Assembly: GCF_030253575.1 (NCBI RefSeq) | Contig: NC_080568.1 | Location: 14,841,501-14,905,500, forward strand | From: Rhododendron vialii | Lineage: Eukaryota > Streptophyta > Magnoliopsida > Ericales > Ericaceae | Direction of reading: 5' to 3' | DNA: 64,000 nt | Shown here: positions 9,209-21,048 of the stretch, one piece after another | Numbering within the stretch: position 1 is the first letter of the stretch | Layout of the letters: each line of letters opens with the position of its first letter | Notes under the pieces: generated by a model | Seen by the model: only the letters and a program-made list of their open reading frames with translations | Told to the model about the DNA's origin: nothing | Databases searched by the model: none | Program-made: the position numbers and the translations under genes

Positions 9209-11582
9209 ATGCAATCGTTGGATGATATACAACTATTGTCACCGTCACCATCTTTACTGGCTCAATCATCTATGAATCCGGTTCAATCATCTGCGAATTC
9301 TTCTGAGGTACTTATCAATCCTCAAGTTAAAGACGAATTCATACCGAAAATTAAACAGCAGTTTGCCAACATAGAGGAATTTGAGACGTTTTACAACGGT
9401 TATGCTAAACAAGCAGGATTTAGTATGCGAATCCATTGTACCAAGACTAATAAGAATGGTCAAATTACTAGGAGGGAGCTTGTTTGTTTCAAACAAGGGC
9501 GGAAACACCCAAGTATTGGGCCCGTAAAACGCAAACGGGGTATAATTAGAGAGGATTGTCACGCAAAAGTGACCGTTGTGAGAAGAGGTGAAGGATTTGA
9601 AGTCTCCCAATTTGTCGAGGGTCATAACCACCCTCTAACGACCCCAAGGAAGGTGCATTTGTTGCACTCTCATCGTAAAGTGACACATGCACAAAAGTCT
9701 TTAATGCAACAACTTGGAGATGCCAATGTACCACCCTCTCAACAGATGAGTATTTTGGAGTTGCAATGTGGAGGTCTTGAAAATGTTGGATTTACAAAAC
9801 AAGATCTTTACAATGATAAAAGGAATAGGAGGAAATCAATAGATCGACATGACGGGAATATGATGTATGAGTATTTGCAAAGGGAAAAAGAAAAGAATCC
9901 TGGGTTTGCGTTTACATTCGAGACGGATGATGAGCAGAGGATGACCCATTGTTTTTGGGCCGATGCGAACTGTAGAAAGTCATACAAGTATTTTGGGGAC
10001 GTGGTGGTGTTTGATAGTACCTACGACACAAATAAATATTCTTTGATCTTCGCACCTATAGTAGGGGTTAATCACCACGGGCAGACAACGCTTTTCGGGT
10101 GTGCATTCTTAAGTGATGAAACTTGTGAGTCGTTTGAGTGGTTTTTTAAAGAATGGTTGAAAGCGATGCCAGGAGGCCCGCCCAAAGTGATCATAACCGA
10201 TCAGGATCCGGCAATGGCAAAAGCAATTGCTTCTACACTTCCAAATACGCATCACAAGTTATGCATTTGGCACATTCTTAATAAATTTTCTCAAAAACTA
10301 GGTGCACTATCATATATGCAACATTATGAGGAGTTCAAAAAATGTATATGGAATTCCGAGAACCCAGATGAGTTTGAAACAAGATGGTTAGACATCGTGC
10401 AAAAAGCAAACTTGTCTAGCAATGAATGGTTAAATGACATGTACGCAATCCGTGAGAGATGGATTCCTGCATATAGGAGACACATTTTCTCTGCCCACAT
10501 GACTAGTAGTCAAAGAAGTGAAAGTGATCATGCATTCTTTAAGAGGTACGTGTCTAAGAATAATTCATTGTTGGAGTTTGTGACACGGTTTGATAGGGCA
10601 CTTTCACATATACGGCATAATGAATTGGATTTAGATCATAAAGATGTCAATGAGAAGCCTGTGTTGAAAACCTCGTGGTTGATGGAAAAGAGAATGAGTG
10701 AATTGTATACGCGATCTATTTTTTATAAGTTCCAAGAGGAAATCCATCAGAAGGATGCTTATGTGTTTACGAAGACGGATGAGGATGAACATCGTTATTT
10801 GTGGAATGTTCAGAGGGCAGAAATGGAAGGTTCAAGATGTCGTGAGATTTCGGTAAATAAGTCATCAAACCATGTCAGCTGTAGTTGTAAGATGTTTGAA
10901 TTCGATGGAATTCCATGTCGGCACATGCTAGCGTATTTTGCTAGAATGCAGATTATGGCACTGCCAGATCAGTACATCTTGCGAAGGTGGACTGTAGCAG
11001 CAAAAGCTAGCAGGGTTCTGGATGACTTGGGCGGGGAAAGGGGGAAAGAAATTTGTGGCAATTCAATGTTAATGAGGCGACAGCGTGTGTTCCAACTATT
11101 TTCGAATGTAGTTGATGACGCCGTATTAACTGAAGATGGAACACAAATGTTGGAAGAAGCTTTGGAATCAGTTACAAAAAGGGTTGCACTCATGAAAATT
11201 TCTCGCGAAGATGGCGAAGGGAGTGGTTTCCTTGTTCCTATCTCTCTTGGAAGCCAACTTAGGTATAAAGAACCACTTCCCGTCAGGGCAAAGGGTTGTG
11301 GTAAACGACTCAAGGGAGGAAAAGAGAAGGCTGTCAAGGCATTAAGGAAATGTCATGGTTGTGGGTTAACTGGCCAATCACATGACAAAAGAAACTGTCC
11401 AAAACTTCTCAACATGTACGTATATGCATCTAAGTATGTTCATGTATAATTTAAATCCTATTGCTACACAAAGTTTAAATTCTCAACATGATGTCTTTTT
11501 TCTTAGGTCTTCGCAAGATGTGAGGTTGAATGATGAGGACGACGATGAGGACGACGATGAGGACGACACTGATAATGAGTGA
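9209..11582 (+). CDS. FAR1/FRS-type MULE transposase (MULE-2)
   Basis: Predicted transposase of 760 residues in two coding exons, 9209-11415 and 11507-11582, joined in frame across a GTACGT...TTCTTAG intron. The ATG at 9209 is chosen because it directly follows a splice acceptor (TTTTGTAG at 9200-9207). The upstream in-frame ATG at 9161 would lie in a leader intron starting near 9150 (GTAAGTAC). Domains in order: FAR1 zinc-binding DNA-binding domain, about residues 50-150, ending GHNHPL; MULE DDE core with D269 in VFDSTYDTNKY and D331 in ITDQDPAMAKA, then HHKLCIWHI; SWIM zinc finger CSC...CRHML near residues 558-573; CCHC-like knuckle starting C715; and a DE-rich tail in the last exon. The frame is open throughout. 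Host FRS genes have the same domain order, but the flanking TIRs identify this copy as a transposon gene. Expected site of action is the nucleus, at the element's TIRs. Confidence 0.92.
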
Positions 11583-12465
11583 AAATTGTAAGTGTTTGTA
11601 CTTGTTATTATTAATTGTTTAAATTTTTATTGTTACAAGTGTTTGCAATATTTTTTCTTTCCTTAATTCATCTTATGATCTATTCGTGCTTCAAGGATGG
11701 AAAAATGACTCGTGAGAAGATGAGGTCGTGCGGAAATGACTGGATCAAGTGTTGAAAGTGCTCAATAAAAATAGAATGTGTTTTTTTTTTTTTTGTATTT
11801 TTCTGTTAGATATGGCTACTCATAGAGAGATTGTTTTGTCATCAAGTTGCTAATGTTGGTTGATATTGTATATTCTAAGTTGGAGCTCGTGTTTTTTTCC
11901 CCTGTTTAACTTGTTCTAAACCTGATGGCGGTAGGTGTTCTTTTTTCCTTCAGAAAATTGGATTGCAATATTATCCTCTTGTTACCAGATGGTTTGGACC
12001 ATGTTGCTATTTGGAGTTATGTAATGTAAGGACTATGCTCTTTATCCTGCGCTTTCTTGTACTGATGTATCAGTATGTCCCTAGGTCAAAAAGAAATCTC
12101 CTGTTCTTCTCCCTTTGTTTTAGATGTAGTAGTATTTCCCAGAGAGAGTAGACTCATTTGTGATGATATTCTTTTTCTGGTGAACATGGAAGAATTTCAA
12201 CAGCTTGTTCGTGACTTAACTTTATGATGATATTCTTTTTCTGCTCTTGGAATATCAATCCTTGGAAAGAAATGACATTTGCAGTAGAAAAAGTAAAAGA
12301 ATTCATATACCAAATTGATAATTTGTCCATCAACCATAACATTAGCAATGAGAAATAACCAAGTTTTGCTCATTACAAGGTCACAAGGTCCATAGCATTA
12401 GAAATAACCAAGTTTTACTCATTACAAGGTTACAAGGTCCATCATCCTAAAGCTTAAAAAAAAAA
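11583..12465. other. MULE-2 interior after the transposase
   Basis: Transposase 3' region, with an AATAAAAATAGAA stretch near 11762 as a possible polyadenylation region, then AT-rich sequence with a local duplication: the AGAAATAACCAAGTTTTGCTC block at about 12351-12382 recurs at about 12401-12440. No gene recognised. Confidence 0.45.
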
Positions 12466-12846
12466 ATTGCTTGGAGATCATCCAGCTCCTCTTGAACCAT
12501 ATCTCTCTGCTCAAGTGCTATTTTCAATTGATGCGCAAGTGGTTGTTGGTCATGGGAACCATCGGACTCCTCGCTAGATGAACCTATTCAAATATCATAC
12601 ACAAAATGAAGACAAAAATGACATAATCAACAAAATGGTACTCATCAGTTAGATCTTATAATAGTCAAAGAACCTTACAAGAAAACAACAGCCATGACAT
12701 TCTAATTTGCATTTGGGAGCCCAAAGCATCCACATTCTCTTTCCAACCTGACATTGCAAGATACTCATTGGAGATCCACATTCAACATTACAATGCACAA
12801 GTGCATTTGGATCGAAATGTGAGACAGCCACTTCACTAATGCTAAT
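12466..12846 (-). pseudogene. Possible GRF-type zinc finger plus coiled-coil fragment in MULE-2
   Basis: Two minus-strand pieces. The first, 12846-12646, has a Cys-rich stretch with CNVECGSPM, VGKRMW and CKLECHGCCF and ends FFDYYK. This is reminiscent of, but poorer than, the plant GRF zinc finger (CxCG...NPGRRFW...C...CxFF). The second, 12583-12466, follows a TAG acceptor and reads SSSEESDG...LKIALEQRDMVQEELDDLQ, a short heptad-like segment of the type that follows GRF fingers in plant proteins. No start codon precedes the first piece in frame. It could be a decayed accessory gene of the MULE or a captured host fragment. Assignment is tentative. Confidence 0.3.
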
Positions 12847-13492
12847 CTAACACCACCACTAAACACAAAAGATGCATCATTTTCCATAAACAAAAACCAG
12901 TTCAAAACGATAATTACCAAACCAAACAAAAAAAAAGACATTACTTTTTTTCTGGTTGGAAGTGATTTCTGACATTAGAAATACATTTCGAATCTCTGAT
13001 TCCTGAGATTCCAGGCCTCCTCCACAAGGAAAGATAAAATTTTAGTTTTTTCCGGAAATGAAAAGTTCACTTTGCAGATTCCTAAATTATAGTACTGTAG
13101 TTGAATGAACGGGAATAACTAGGAAATTAAACTACTCCTACTACTATATTTGACTGGACGTAGTTGAATTCTCCGACTGATACGGCCATTCTCACATATT
13201 TTCATTCCCAAACATTTTTCCTTTGCCCAAAAAATATACTAACCGAAATTAGTAAGTAGAGATACCCAACCCAACCAGTCTGATTTTCATCATCAAATAC
13301 AAAATAAATAAAACGATAAAATTGGAACTGCACAGCGGTTCAGTTTCTTACATCAATTGAGAATTCAATTACAAAAAAAACACCTTTTCAAAAAAAATTA
13401 CAAAAAAAAAACCTAAACATGAAACGAAAATCAATAAGGACCAAATCAGCGCAGTTATTGAAACGGAAATCAATAAGAACAAAAAAACCTAA
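12847..13492. other. MULE-2 interior, no gene recognised
   Basis: AT-rich sequence with A-rich runs and no coding signal, between the minus-strand fragment and the right TIR. Confidence 0.4.
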
Positions 13493-13775
13493 ACATTACC
13501 CGTATAAGTCTCCCAAGGATAAAAAAATCCCATCCCAATTTTTTTCTTTTTTATCGGCAACAATCCCATCCCATTGGCATGGTGTTTCGTTTTGATGCGA
13601 GCAAAAAATGCCTAAACAAGGGCACATACAAATCCAAACCATAGATTTGATCCCAAAACTCAACAAACCCCAACTGGTTCGAATTAATTTCGAATTAAGG
13701 GTTCAATTTCAAATCCCTAACTCTAGTTCCCAGTTGGTTCGAAACCCTAACTTCAGTCCGAAACCCTACAGAAGG

Positions 13776-13826
<51 letters not shown>

Positions 13827-14092
13827 TGAATCTGATCGATCTTCTTCTTCTATGTTCTTCGTTGTTCTGAATCGCCAATCGCCTCCCTCTTTCTCGCTCT
13901 TTTTTTTCTGTCGCGTGATGAGTAATGAGGACCCGTTTTGTGTTTTAACCCGTTTTGAATAACCCGTGAACAGTGCCTTTTTTTAACCCGCGAATTTGGT
14001 TTTTAGAGCTCAGCCGTTGGATTAGATCCAACGGCTAGGAGGGAGGTCCGCATTTTTGCTTAACTTACGGTAGTCCTTAGGAGAAAACCTCC
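13493..14092 (-). repeat. MULE-2 right TIR
   Basis: Inverted copy of 8295-8912. Its GA tract (about 13779-13822) is shorter than the CT tract of the left TIR, so the two TIRs differ mainly in microsatellite length. Confidence 0.9.
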
Positions 14093-14108
14093 GTATATAT
14101 ATATATAT

Positions 14109-14471
14109 AGAGGTTCAAGGGACACCTAAAAAAACACCTCAAATTTCAATCTCATAGTTTCCGATCAAATTTTTATGATCCGAACCGTTTAATGTGTGCA
14201 GAATGTGATTTTAAGGGTGCCCGGGAGAAATTAACAAAAAAAAATGACCGGAAAAGGCTTGATTTGAGCAGTTTTTATTTGAATCGTTCAATAAAAAACT
14301 GTTCAAAACTGTTCGGATCAAGCCCTTCCCGGTCATTTTTTTTGCTGATTTTTCACGGGTACTCTTAAAATCATGTTCTGATCACATTGAGCGGCTCGGA
14401 TCATCAAAATTTGATCAGAAACTATGAGGTGTTTTTTTAGGTGTTTTTTTGGGTGTCCCCGGAACCGCCCC
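14109..14471. mobile_element. Hairpin MITE copy D, second end type
   Basis: About 363 bp with the family core (GAGCGGCTCGGATCAT and its inverted partner) but different ends. Here the ends read GGGACACC...AAAACACCTCA on the left and the inverted equivalent on the right, and the AAATGCGGACCTCCC motif of copies A, B and F is absent. TA tracts lie on both sides. Confidence 0.75.
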
Positions 14472-14510
14472 GATATATATATATGTATGTATATGTATGT
14501 ATGTATGTAT

Positions 14511-14766
14511 ATCATAAGTTTAATAGTATGAATTACGTCAAACAAAAAGTACCAGATCAAATCGGTAAATGCTTTTTTTGAGCAGATCAAATAGGTTAAG
14601 GCAGCTTATCAGAGTCTAATTGGACCATCATATATAAATATCATAAGTTTACTAGTATGAATTACGTCAAACAAAAAGGACCAGATCAAATCGGTAAATG
14701 CTTTGTTTTAACAGATCAAATAGGTGAAGGCAGCTTATCAGAGTCTAATTGGACCATCATACTCCT
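14511..14766. repeat. 129-bp tandem repeat, two full copies
   Basis: Units begin at ATCATAAGTT (14511) and ATCATAAGTT (14640). The window's first 95 bases are another copy. The array is split by the transposon block from about 96 to 14510. Confidence 0.9.
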
Positions 14767-15260
14767 ATCTGTCATCTTGCTAGCTGCCAGCTCCATAGAG
14801 GCACGGATATAGGAACTTTCTAATTTCCGGGGGGAAAAAAAGGTCATATGTGAGGTCCATGCGTATAAGATGATAATATGCACATATTTTTGTGCATGGA
14901 ATTACGTACGCTATTGGGTAACTATTTTTATGGATTCCCAACCATCAAGAGTCTATTATTTTATGGGACCGACAATAAGATATTTTAAATGGTTAAATGT
15001 TCGTTCATTGGATATATGTACTGACAACACGGAGATGGAAAGAAATTTTAGTTGGAATAAAAGCACTTCAGAGTTAATTGCAGTGTATCTTGAGTCTATA
15101 AAATACTAGATGGGGATTGGACTAGCGAATTAAGCTCACAATCTAAGATCATAGCCAATTTTTACGTTGCAATATTTTATTATCGATCGACACATAATTA
15201 ATTACCTAGTATATATAATGCATGACACCCATCTAAAAGAAATGACACTGCTACATAATA
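14767..15260. other. Upstream region of the potassium transporter gene
   Basis: Non-repetitive AT-rich sequence without a recognised coding region. It probably belongs to the distal promoter of the HAK gene. Confidence 0.4.
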
Positions 15261-15501
15261 CTTTCTCCGTCCCAATTTGTTTGTCCATTTTAGGGAACTC
15301 AACTTTTTTAGGGAACATAATGATTACACCTACAAACATTTAACTTTTCAACATTTACCCTTTTAATTTTTTTTAAAAAGTAACTTTATTTGAAAAAAGC
15401 AAGGGCAAAAAGGACATTTAGTTCATTAAAAAGTCAAATGGACAAACATTTTGAAATATGAAAAAGTCAAAAAGTGGACAAACAAATCGGGACGGAAGGT
15501 G
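15261..15501. mobile_element. Stowaway MITE
   Basis: 241 bp with inverted ends CTTTCTCCGTCCC and GGGACGGAAGGTG and a further inverted TTTGTTTGTCC arm. A TA dinucleotide stands on each side (15259-15260 and 15502-15503), as expected for Tc1/mariner Stowaway elements. It lies about 390 bp upstream of the HAK start codon. Confidence 0.88.
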
Positions 15502-15756
15502 TACTATTTACTTGCAATCAAAAGATACTGGCACTGTCATGTGATAGCATTATTGTACGTAATAGTATCTGGACCAAATTTGCTTCAACAAATATTCGTA
15601 GAATATCCAGGAAATTTCGCCAACATTAGAAAACCTTATACATTGTTTATACGTTCGTATATTTTGCATGCATTGCCGCTTGTTTACTAGTTGGTATGGA
15701 TATTAGAAAATAGCGGCCTCCCCTGGTACTAGACGGGTTAGAGTTTGACTTTTAAG

Positions 15757-15782
15757 CATATAAATGAAGCATGCATGCACCA
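15757..15782 (+). promoter_or_regulatory. Candidate TATA box and RY-type motif of the HAK gene
   Basis: CATATAAATGA (about 15757-15767) stands about 125 bp upstream of the start codon and is followed by CATGCATGCAC, an RY-type repeat. Spacing suits a transcription start near 15790. This is motif evidence only. Confidence 0.4.
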
Positions 15783-15891
15783 AATGAGTGAGACTCAACC
15801 TTTAGACAGATCATATATATGATCTGGAGTAGTACTGGTGGGGCGGTTGCTGCTGTATTTGATCGATCCTATATAGAAAGAACAAATTAAG

Positions 15892-16035
15892 ATGGAAAAT
15901 GAAAAAGAGAATGAGCAGGAGACGATTAAAGAGAGAAAAGGGTCGTGGGCAAAGTTGCGATATGTGGACTCCCTCAACATGGAGGCTGGCAGAATTACTG
16001 TTTCTCAACCCCACAGGCACACCTCCCATGTTAGT

Positions 16036-16107
<72 letters not shown>

Positions 16108-19100
16108 TCACACCGCACCACACCCAGACACCCTTTGTAGTTTTCGGTCAAAATTGTTTACTTTGACGATTTTTTTAAGGGAAATTTTTAAAAATGGTCC
16201 CTCTAGTTTGCACGAGTTCTCATTTTTGTCCCTCTACTATTAATTGTATCAATTTTGTCCCTGTAGTTTTCATTCCATCTCAATTTCGTCCTTCTCCCTG
16301 ACGCTGTCCATGAAACAAACGGAATTGAAGGGCAAAATTATCATTTTCTCTCACAGAGGGACCAAATTGAAATTTTATGCAAACCAGAGGGATTATTTTT
16401 AAATTTTACATTTTACTTTCGTTTTTTGCAAATAAAATAAAAAAAGACCATAAGTAATGTATTTGACAACTGAATTATTTTTTATTGGGTAATCAAACTA
16501 TATTGAAAATTTTATATTTCATTACACATTACAAAAATATTAGAAAATGCACAAATCAACCCCTTAGCTAATGTCTTTGTATCATGTTCTTATAATCTTC
16601 TTATTTTTTCACCCAATAAAAAAAATGTTTAAAATCCGTGTTTATTTATTATATAAGTGATCTTATGAGTAAGTCCCAAAATAAATACACTTATACCCAT
16701 ATTTTAATGTATTTGATCTCTTAATATTTAATGGTGTTTCATTGCTTAATTAAACACAAGATTTCTAAATACTACTTAACAACTTTTTCTTTTTAATCAT
16801 GTGACAAAAAAAATAAAGATAGTGAAAATTCAATTGAAAAAAAAAATACAAGACCAAGACAATTATCATAAGGGTTGTTTTTCGAATTTTCTCATATTTT
16901 TTGTGATGTATATAATAAAAACTTTACAAAATTTCAACATATTTTTTATTATTCAATATAAAATGAGATGAGAAATATATTATATATGATGTATTTTAAA
17001 TTTATTTACAAAAACAAAAGTAAAAAACAAAATTATAGAAATAGTCCCTCTAGTTTACATGAAATCTCAATTTAGTCCCTCTGTGAGGAGAAATGATAAT
17101 TTTGTCCTCCAATTTCGTTTGTTTCATTAACGCCGTAAGCGAGAGGGACGAAATTGAGACAGAATGCAAATTATAGGACTAAAAGTAACACAATTGATAC
17201 TAGAGGGACGAAAATGAAAATTCATGCAAACTAGAGAAACCATTTATAAAAATTTCCCTTTTTTTAAAGTATAAGATTCATCAGAAAAGTTAAGAAGTTT
17301 TCAAATGATGAAAATATAGCTTATGGTTATGTTGCTTATTTTAATTGAACTTCTACAAAAAAATATTAATTTTTTTACTTTTCAAATTTCTCTGCCCAAA
17401 GGAATAAAAAGGAAAACAATTTTGAAAAAATAAAAATATAACATTCGTTACGTTTCAGCTAAATTTGTGTTCTCCTCTCTCTCGCCCCTCTTTTTTGTAA
17501 AGTGATTTACCTTTCCTTCTTAATTGATTATTACAACTTCTAGCAAGAGCAGATGGGCTTGGTACAAATGGAGTCACTCCACCCGTTATTTTTTATTTCT
17601 AAACAACCAATTTTATATATTAGAGTCAAATTTTGTTATATGAACCCGACAAAAAATTCTTAAATTGCCTCAACTTATTTCAATATGAGTCAAAATAAAA
17701 AATTTCAAATGTTCTCCTCGCGAGTCGATAGTATTACAATAGAGACTATCAAACATCATTCTTAGTGTACGTATGAAAGGTCATCGGAGTCATGAATTAT
17801 AAACCAATGTTAAATTTATCCATAGAGATCTACTTAAGGGTAGTGATTTTGCCACTCTCCTTTTTGTTAATACCACTCTCTTTTGTGTCTTAATTAGATG
17901 ATTTGTTTTGTGAGAAAATGGGAGTGACATTAACAAAAAAGGGAGTGGCAAAATCAATTTTCCTACTTAATTGTTTGATTAACTTCTTAATTCAATCATT
18001 GTTTCCGATTAGCAAATAGGAAAAGTAAGTCATATGGCTCTAAATTGTTGAACCCATTAATGTCCATGTAAGTTAGAAGTTAGAAGGATCATGAATGAAA
18101 GATCGATGGAATAACTAATTAAATAATATTTTTAAATCGGAGAATAATTAATTAAAGATGAATCGAGGGGACTTAATTAACTACGTAAGTGGTGCAGGTA
18201 CATTGGAAGGTAACATTGCGTTTAGCATTTCAGAGCCTAGGGATGATATATGGTGATGTAGGTACCTCCCCATTGTACGTGTTCTCCAGCACTTTTCCGG
18301 ATGGGATTGACCACACCGACGACGTTTTGGGAGTGTTATCTCTCGTTATCTACACCATTATCCTTTTGCCCATGATCAAATATGTCTTTATAGTCCTTTC
18401 GGCTAATGATCACGGTGACGGTACGTGATCAATACCACCTAACTGCTCCCTCGTTACTAAATTAGTTATAGTGTGTGTATATATCATTTTTGTACACATG
18501 TTTATCCACTAACTTTATAAAATGGACATTTATTAAAGGATATCTCAAAACGGAATATCGAATTCTAAAATAAGGATGGACGGAGTAATTTTTTGAGGTT
18601 AACTATTAGTAGTAATGAATGTCAAAGTATAGTACCAACTCACTGTACGTAGTTGATTTTGAAAATAATAAATTCACGTTCTCTGATCGGTGGTAGTATA
18701 TACGTCACTGATTTGTTTTTTATACCGATAAATATTAAGCAGTAATTGTATTCGTAGGGGGGACATTTGCGCTGTATTCGTTGATATGCCGGTATGCAAA
18801 GGTAAGCTTCATACCAAATCACCAGCCAGAGGATAGACAACTATCAAACTACAACCTAGACATACCATTCAACCATTTGAAAAGGGCTCAAAAGATCAAA
18901 CACAAGCTCGAAAACAGCAGATCCGCACAACTCTCGCTCTTCCTTCTCGCCATTCTGGGAACTTCCATGGTCATTGGGGATGGGGTTCTTACTCCCTGCA
19001 TCTCAGGTAATTAACTATTACTCTGACTTTAGACTAATTTTTTTTGGGATTGGTCAAGTGAAAGCATGACAATAAATGAGAAATTTTCTCTCAATCTCAT

Positions 19101-21048
19101 AGGTTTTGATTCCACTGCCAGCCATTAATTTGTCCAACTGTTAGATTCATGGCACCGAGATTAATCAAGGCGTGTATACACAAGAAGAGACCCCATTAAT
19201 TTGTCCAACTGTTAGATTCATGGCACCGAGATTAATCAAGGCGTGTATACACAAGAAGAGACCCCATTAATTTGTCCAACTGTTAGATTCATGGCACCAA
19301 GATTAATCGAGGCGTGTATACACAAGAACTGACCCGATTATCCAAGGAAAAAAAAAAGTCTTTTTCATGATGTTTATTTTCATTTTTATCTATTAAATTT
19401 GTTTTTTATTAAATAAATTTATGATCTGATTGGTTTCAACTAGAGAAGGACAGGTATAATATATATACACACACACACACACACAGAGTTCAGTTCACTA
19501 GAAAGGGTTTGATTTGAGTAGTTTTTTATTGAACATTAAACTGTTCAATAAAAAACTGTCCGAATGAAGCCATTCCCAGTCTTTCTTTTTTTTTTGCTGA
19601 TTTCTCACAAGTACCATTAAAATCACGTTTTAATCACATTGAGCGGCTCGGATCATCGAAAATTGATCGGGAACAATGAGGTGCAAACCGTAACAAAATC
19701 CCTGACTGGTTATGTATATACGGTCAGGATCTATTCAGGGATCCCTGACCTAAGCTTAGGTCCGCACCTCTCCTTTCTTGATCAAATTTCGATGATTCGA
19801 GCCGCTCAATGTGTTCAAAAGTGATTTTAATGTAAAAAAATGCTCAAATCAAGCCATTTTCGGTCATTTTTTTTGCTAATTTCTCGTGGGTACCCTTTAA
19901 ATCACGTTTTGAACATATTGAGTGACTCGAATCATCGAAATTCAATCAGGAACTGGGACATGCGAACGGTTTGGACGGTAAAAGGGTGTGGACTTGAACC
20001 ATTGGGGGGGGGGGGGGGGGGGTGGCGGCGGTTCGCGGACAACCAATTAAACACTTAGAAAAACACCCAAAATCTCAATCGCATAGTTCCCAATCAAATT
20101 TTCACGATCCGAACCATTCAATATGTGCAGAATGTGATTTTAAGGATGCTCGCGAAAAATTAACAAAAAAAATGACAGGAAAGTGCTTGTTTTGAGCAGT
20201 TTTTAATTAAACTATTCATCAAATCTAAGCTAAAAACTGCTCAAATCAAGCCTTTTCCGGTCTTTTTTTTTTTGCTAATTTATCATGTGTACTCTTAAAA
20301 TCACGTTCTAATCATATTGAGCGGCTCGGATTATTAAAATTTGATCGAAAACTATGAGGTATTTTTTTAGGTGTCTAATTAGTTGTCTCCAGATATATAT
20401 ATATATATACACACAGTCAGTCTTAAATGAGAGAGTCCTTATTTTAGTTAAAATGCGGACCTCCTAATTTCTCCCATTTTCCAATTGAATTTCGATGATC
20501 CGAGCCGCTCAATGTGTTCAGAACGGTCATTTTTTTTGCTGATATCTCGCGGGTACCCTTAAAATCACGTTTTGAACACATTGAGCGGCTCGGATCATCG
20601 AAATTCAATCAGAAAAGGGAGGTCTGCATTTTATTAAAATAAGGTGGTCCTTACGGGAGACGGACTCTGTATATATATATATATATATACAGTCCGGATC
20701 TCCTAAGGGATCCCGGACGGGCTTACCGTGTGGGACTCCCCTTTCCCGATCGAATTACGACGATCCGATCAGCTCAAAGTGATCAGAACGTGATTTTAAC
20801 GGTACTTGCGAGAAATCAGCAAAAAAAATGATCGGAAAAGGCTTCATCCGAACAGTTGTTTATTGAACGGTTTAGTAAAAAACTGTTCGGATCAAGCCCT
20901 TCCCGATCACTTTTTCTGCCGATTTCTCGCGGGTACCCTTAAAATCATGTTCTGAACACTTTGAGCGGCTTGGATCGTTGCAATTCGATTGGGAAAGGGG
21001 AGTCCCGCACGGTAAGCCCGTGCGGGATCCCTCATTGGATCCCGAGTA

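Larger units (their letters stand above)
8295..14092 (+). mobile_element. MULE-2: Mutator-like element with intact FAR1-type transposase
   Basis: A 5.8-kb element with about 600-bp inverted repeats, 8295-8912 and 13493-14092, both starting GAGGTTTTCTCCTAAGG. It encodes one uninterrupted FAR1-type transposase on the + strand and a decayed minus-strand zinc-finger-like fragment. TA tracts flank both ends (8227-8292 and 14093-14108), so insertion into a (TA)n microsatellite is likely and a TA target duplication would be invisible. Of the two large elements here it is the better candidate for an autonomous copy. Its outer ends resemble those of MITE copies A, B, C, F and G. Confidence 0.88.

Noticed and set aside
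1597-11582. Two host FAR1-RELATED SEQUENCE transcription factor genes
   Set aside because: The proteins have the right domains, but each lies between matching long TIRs (564-1002/7147-7555 and 8295-8912/13493-14092), so a transposase is the better reading.
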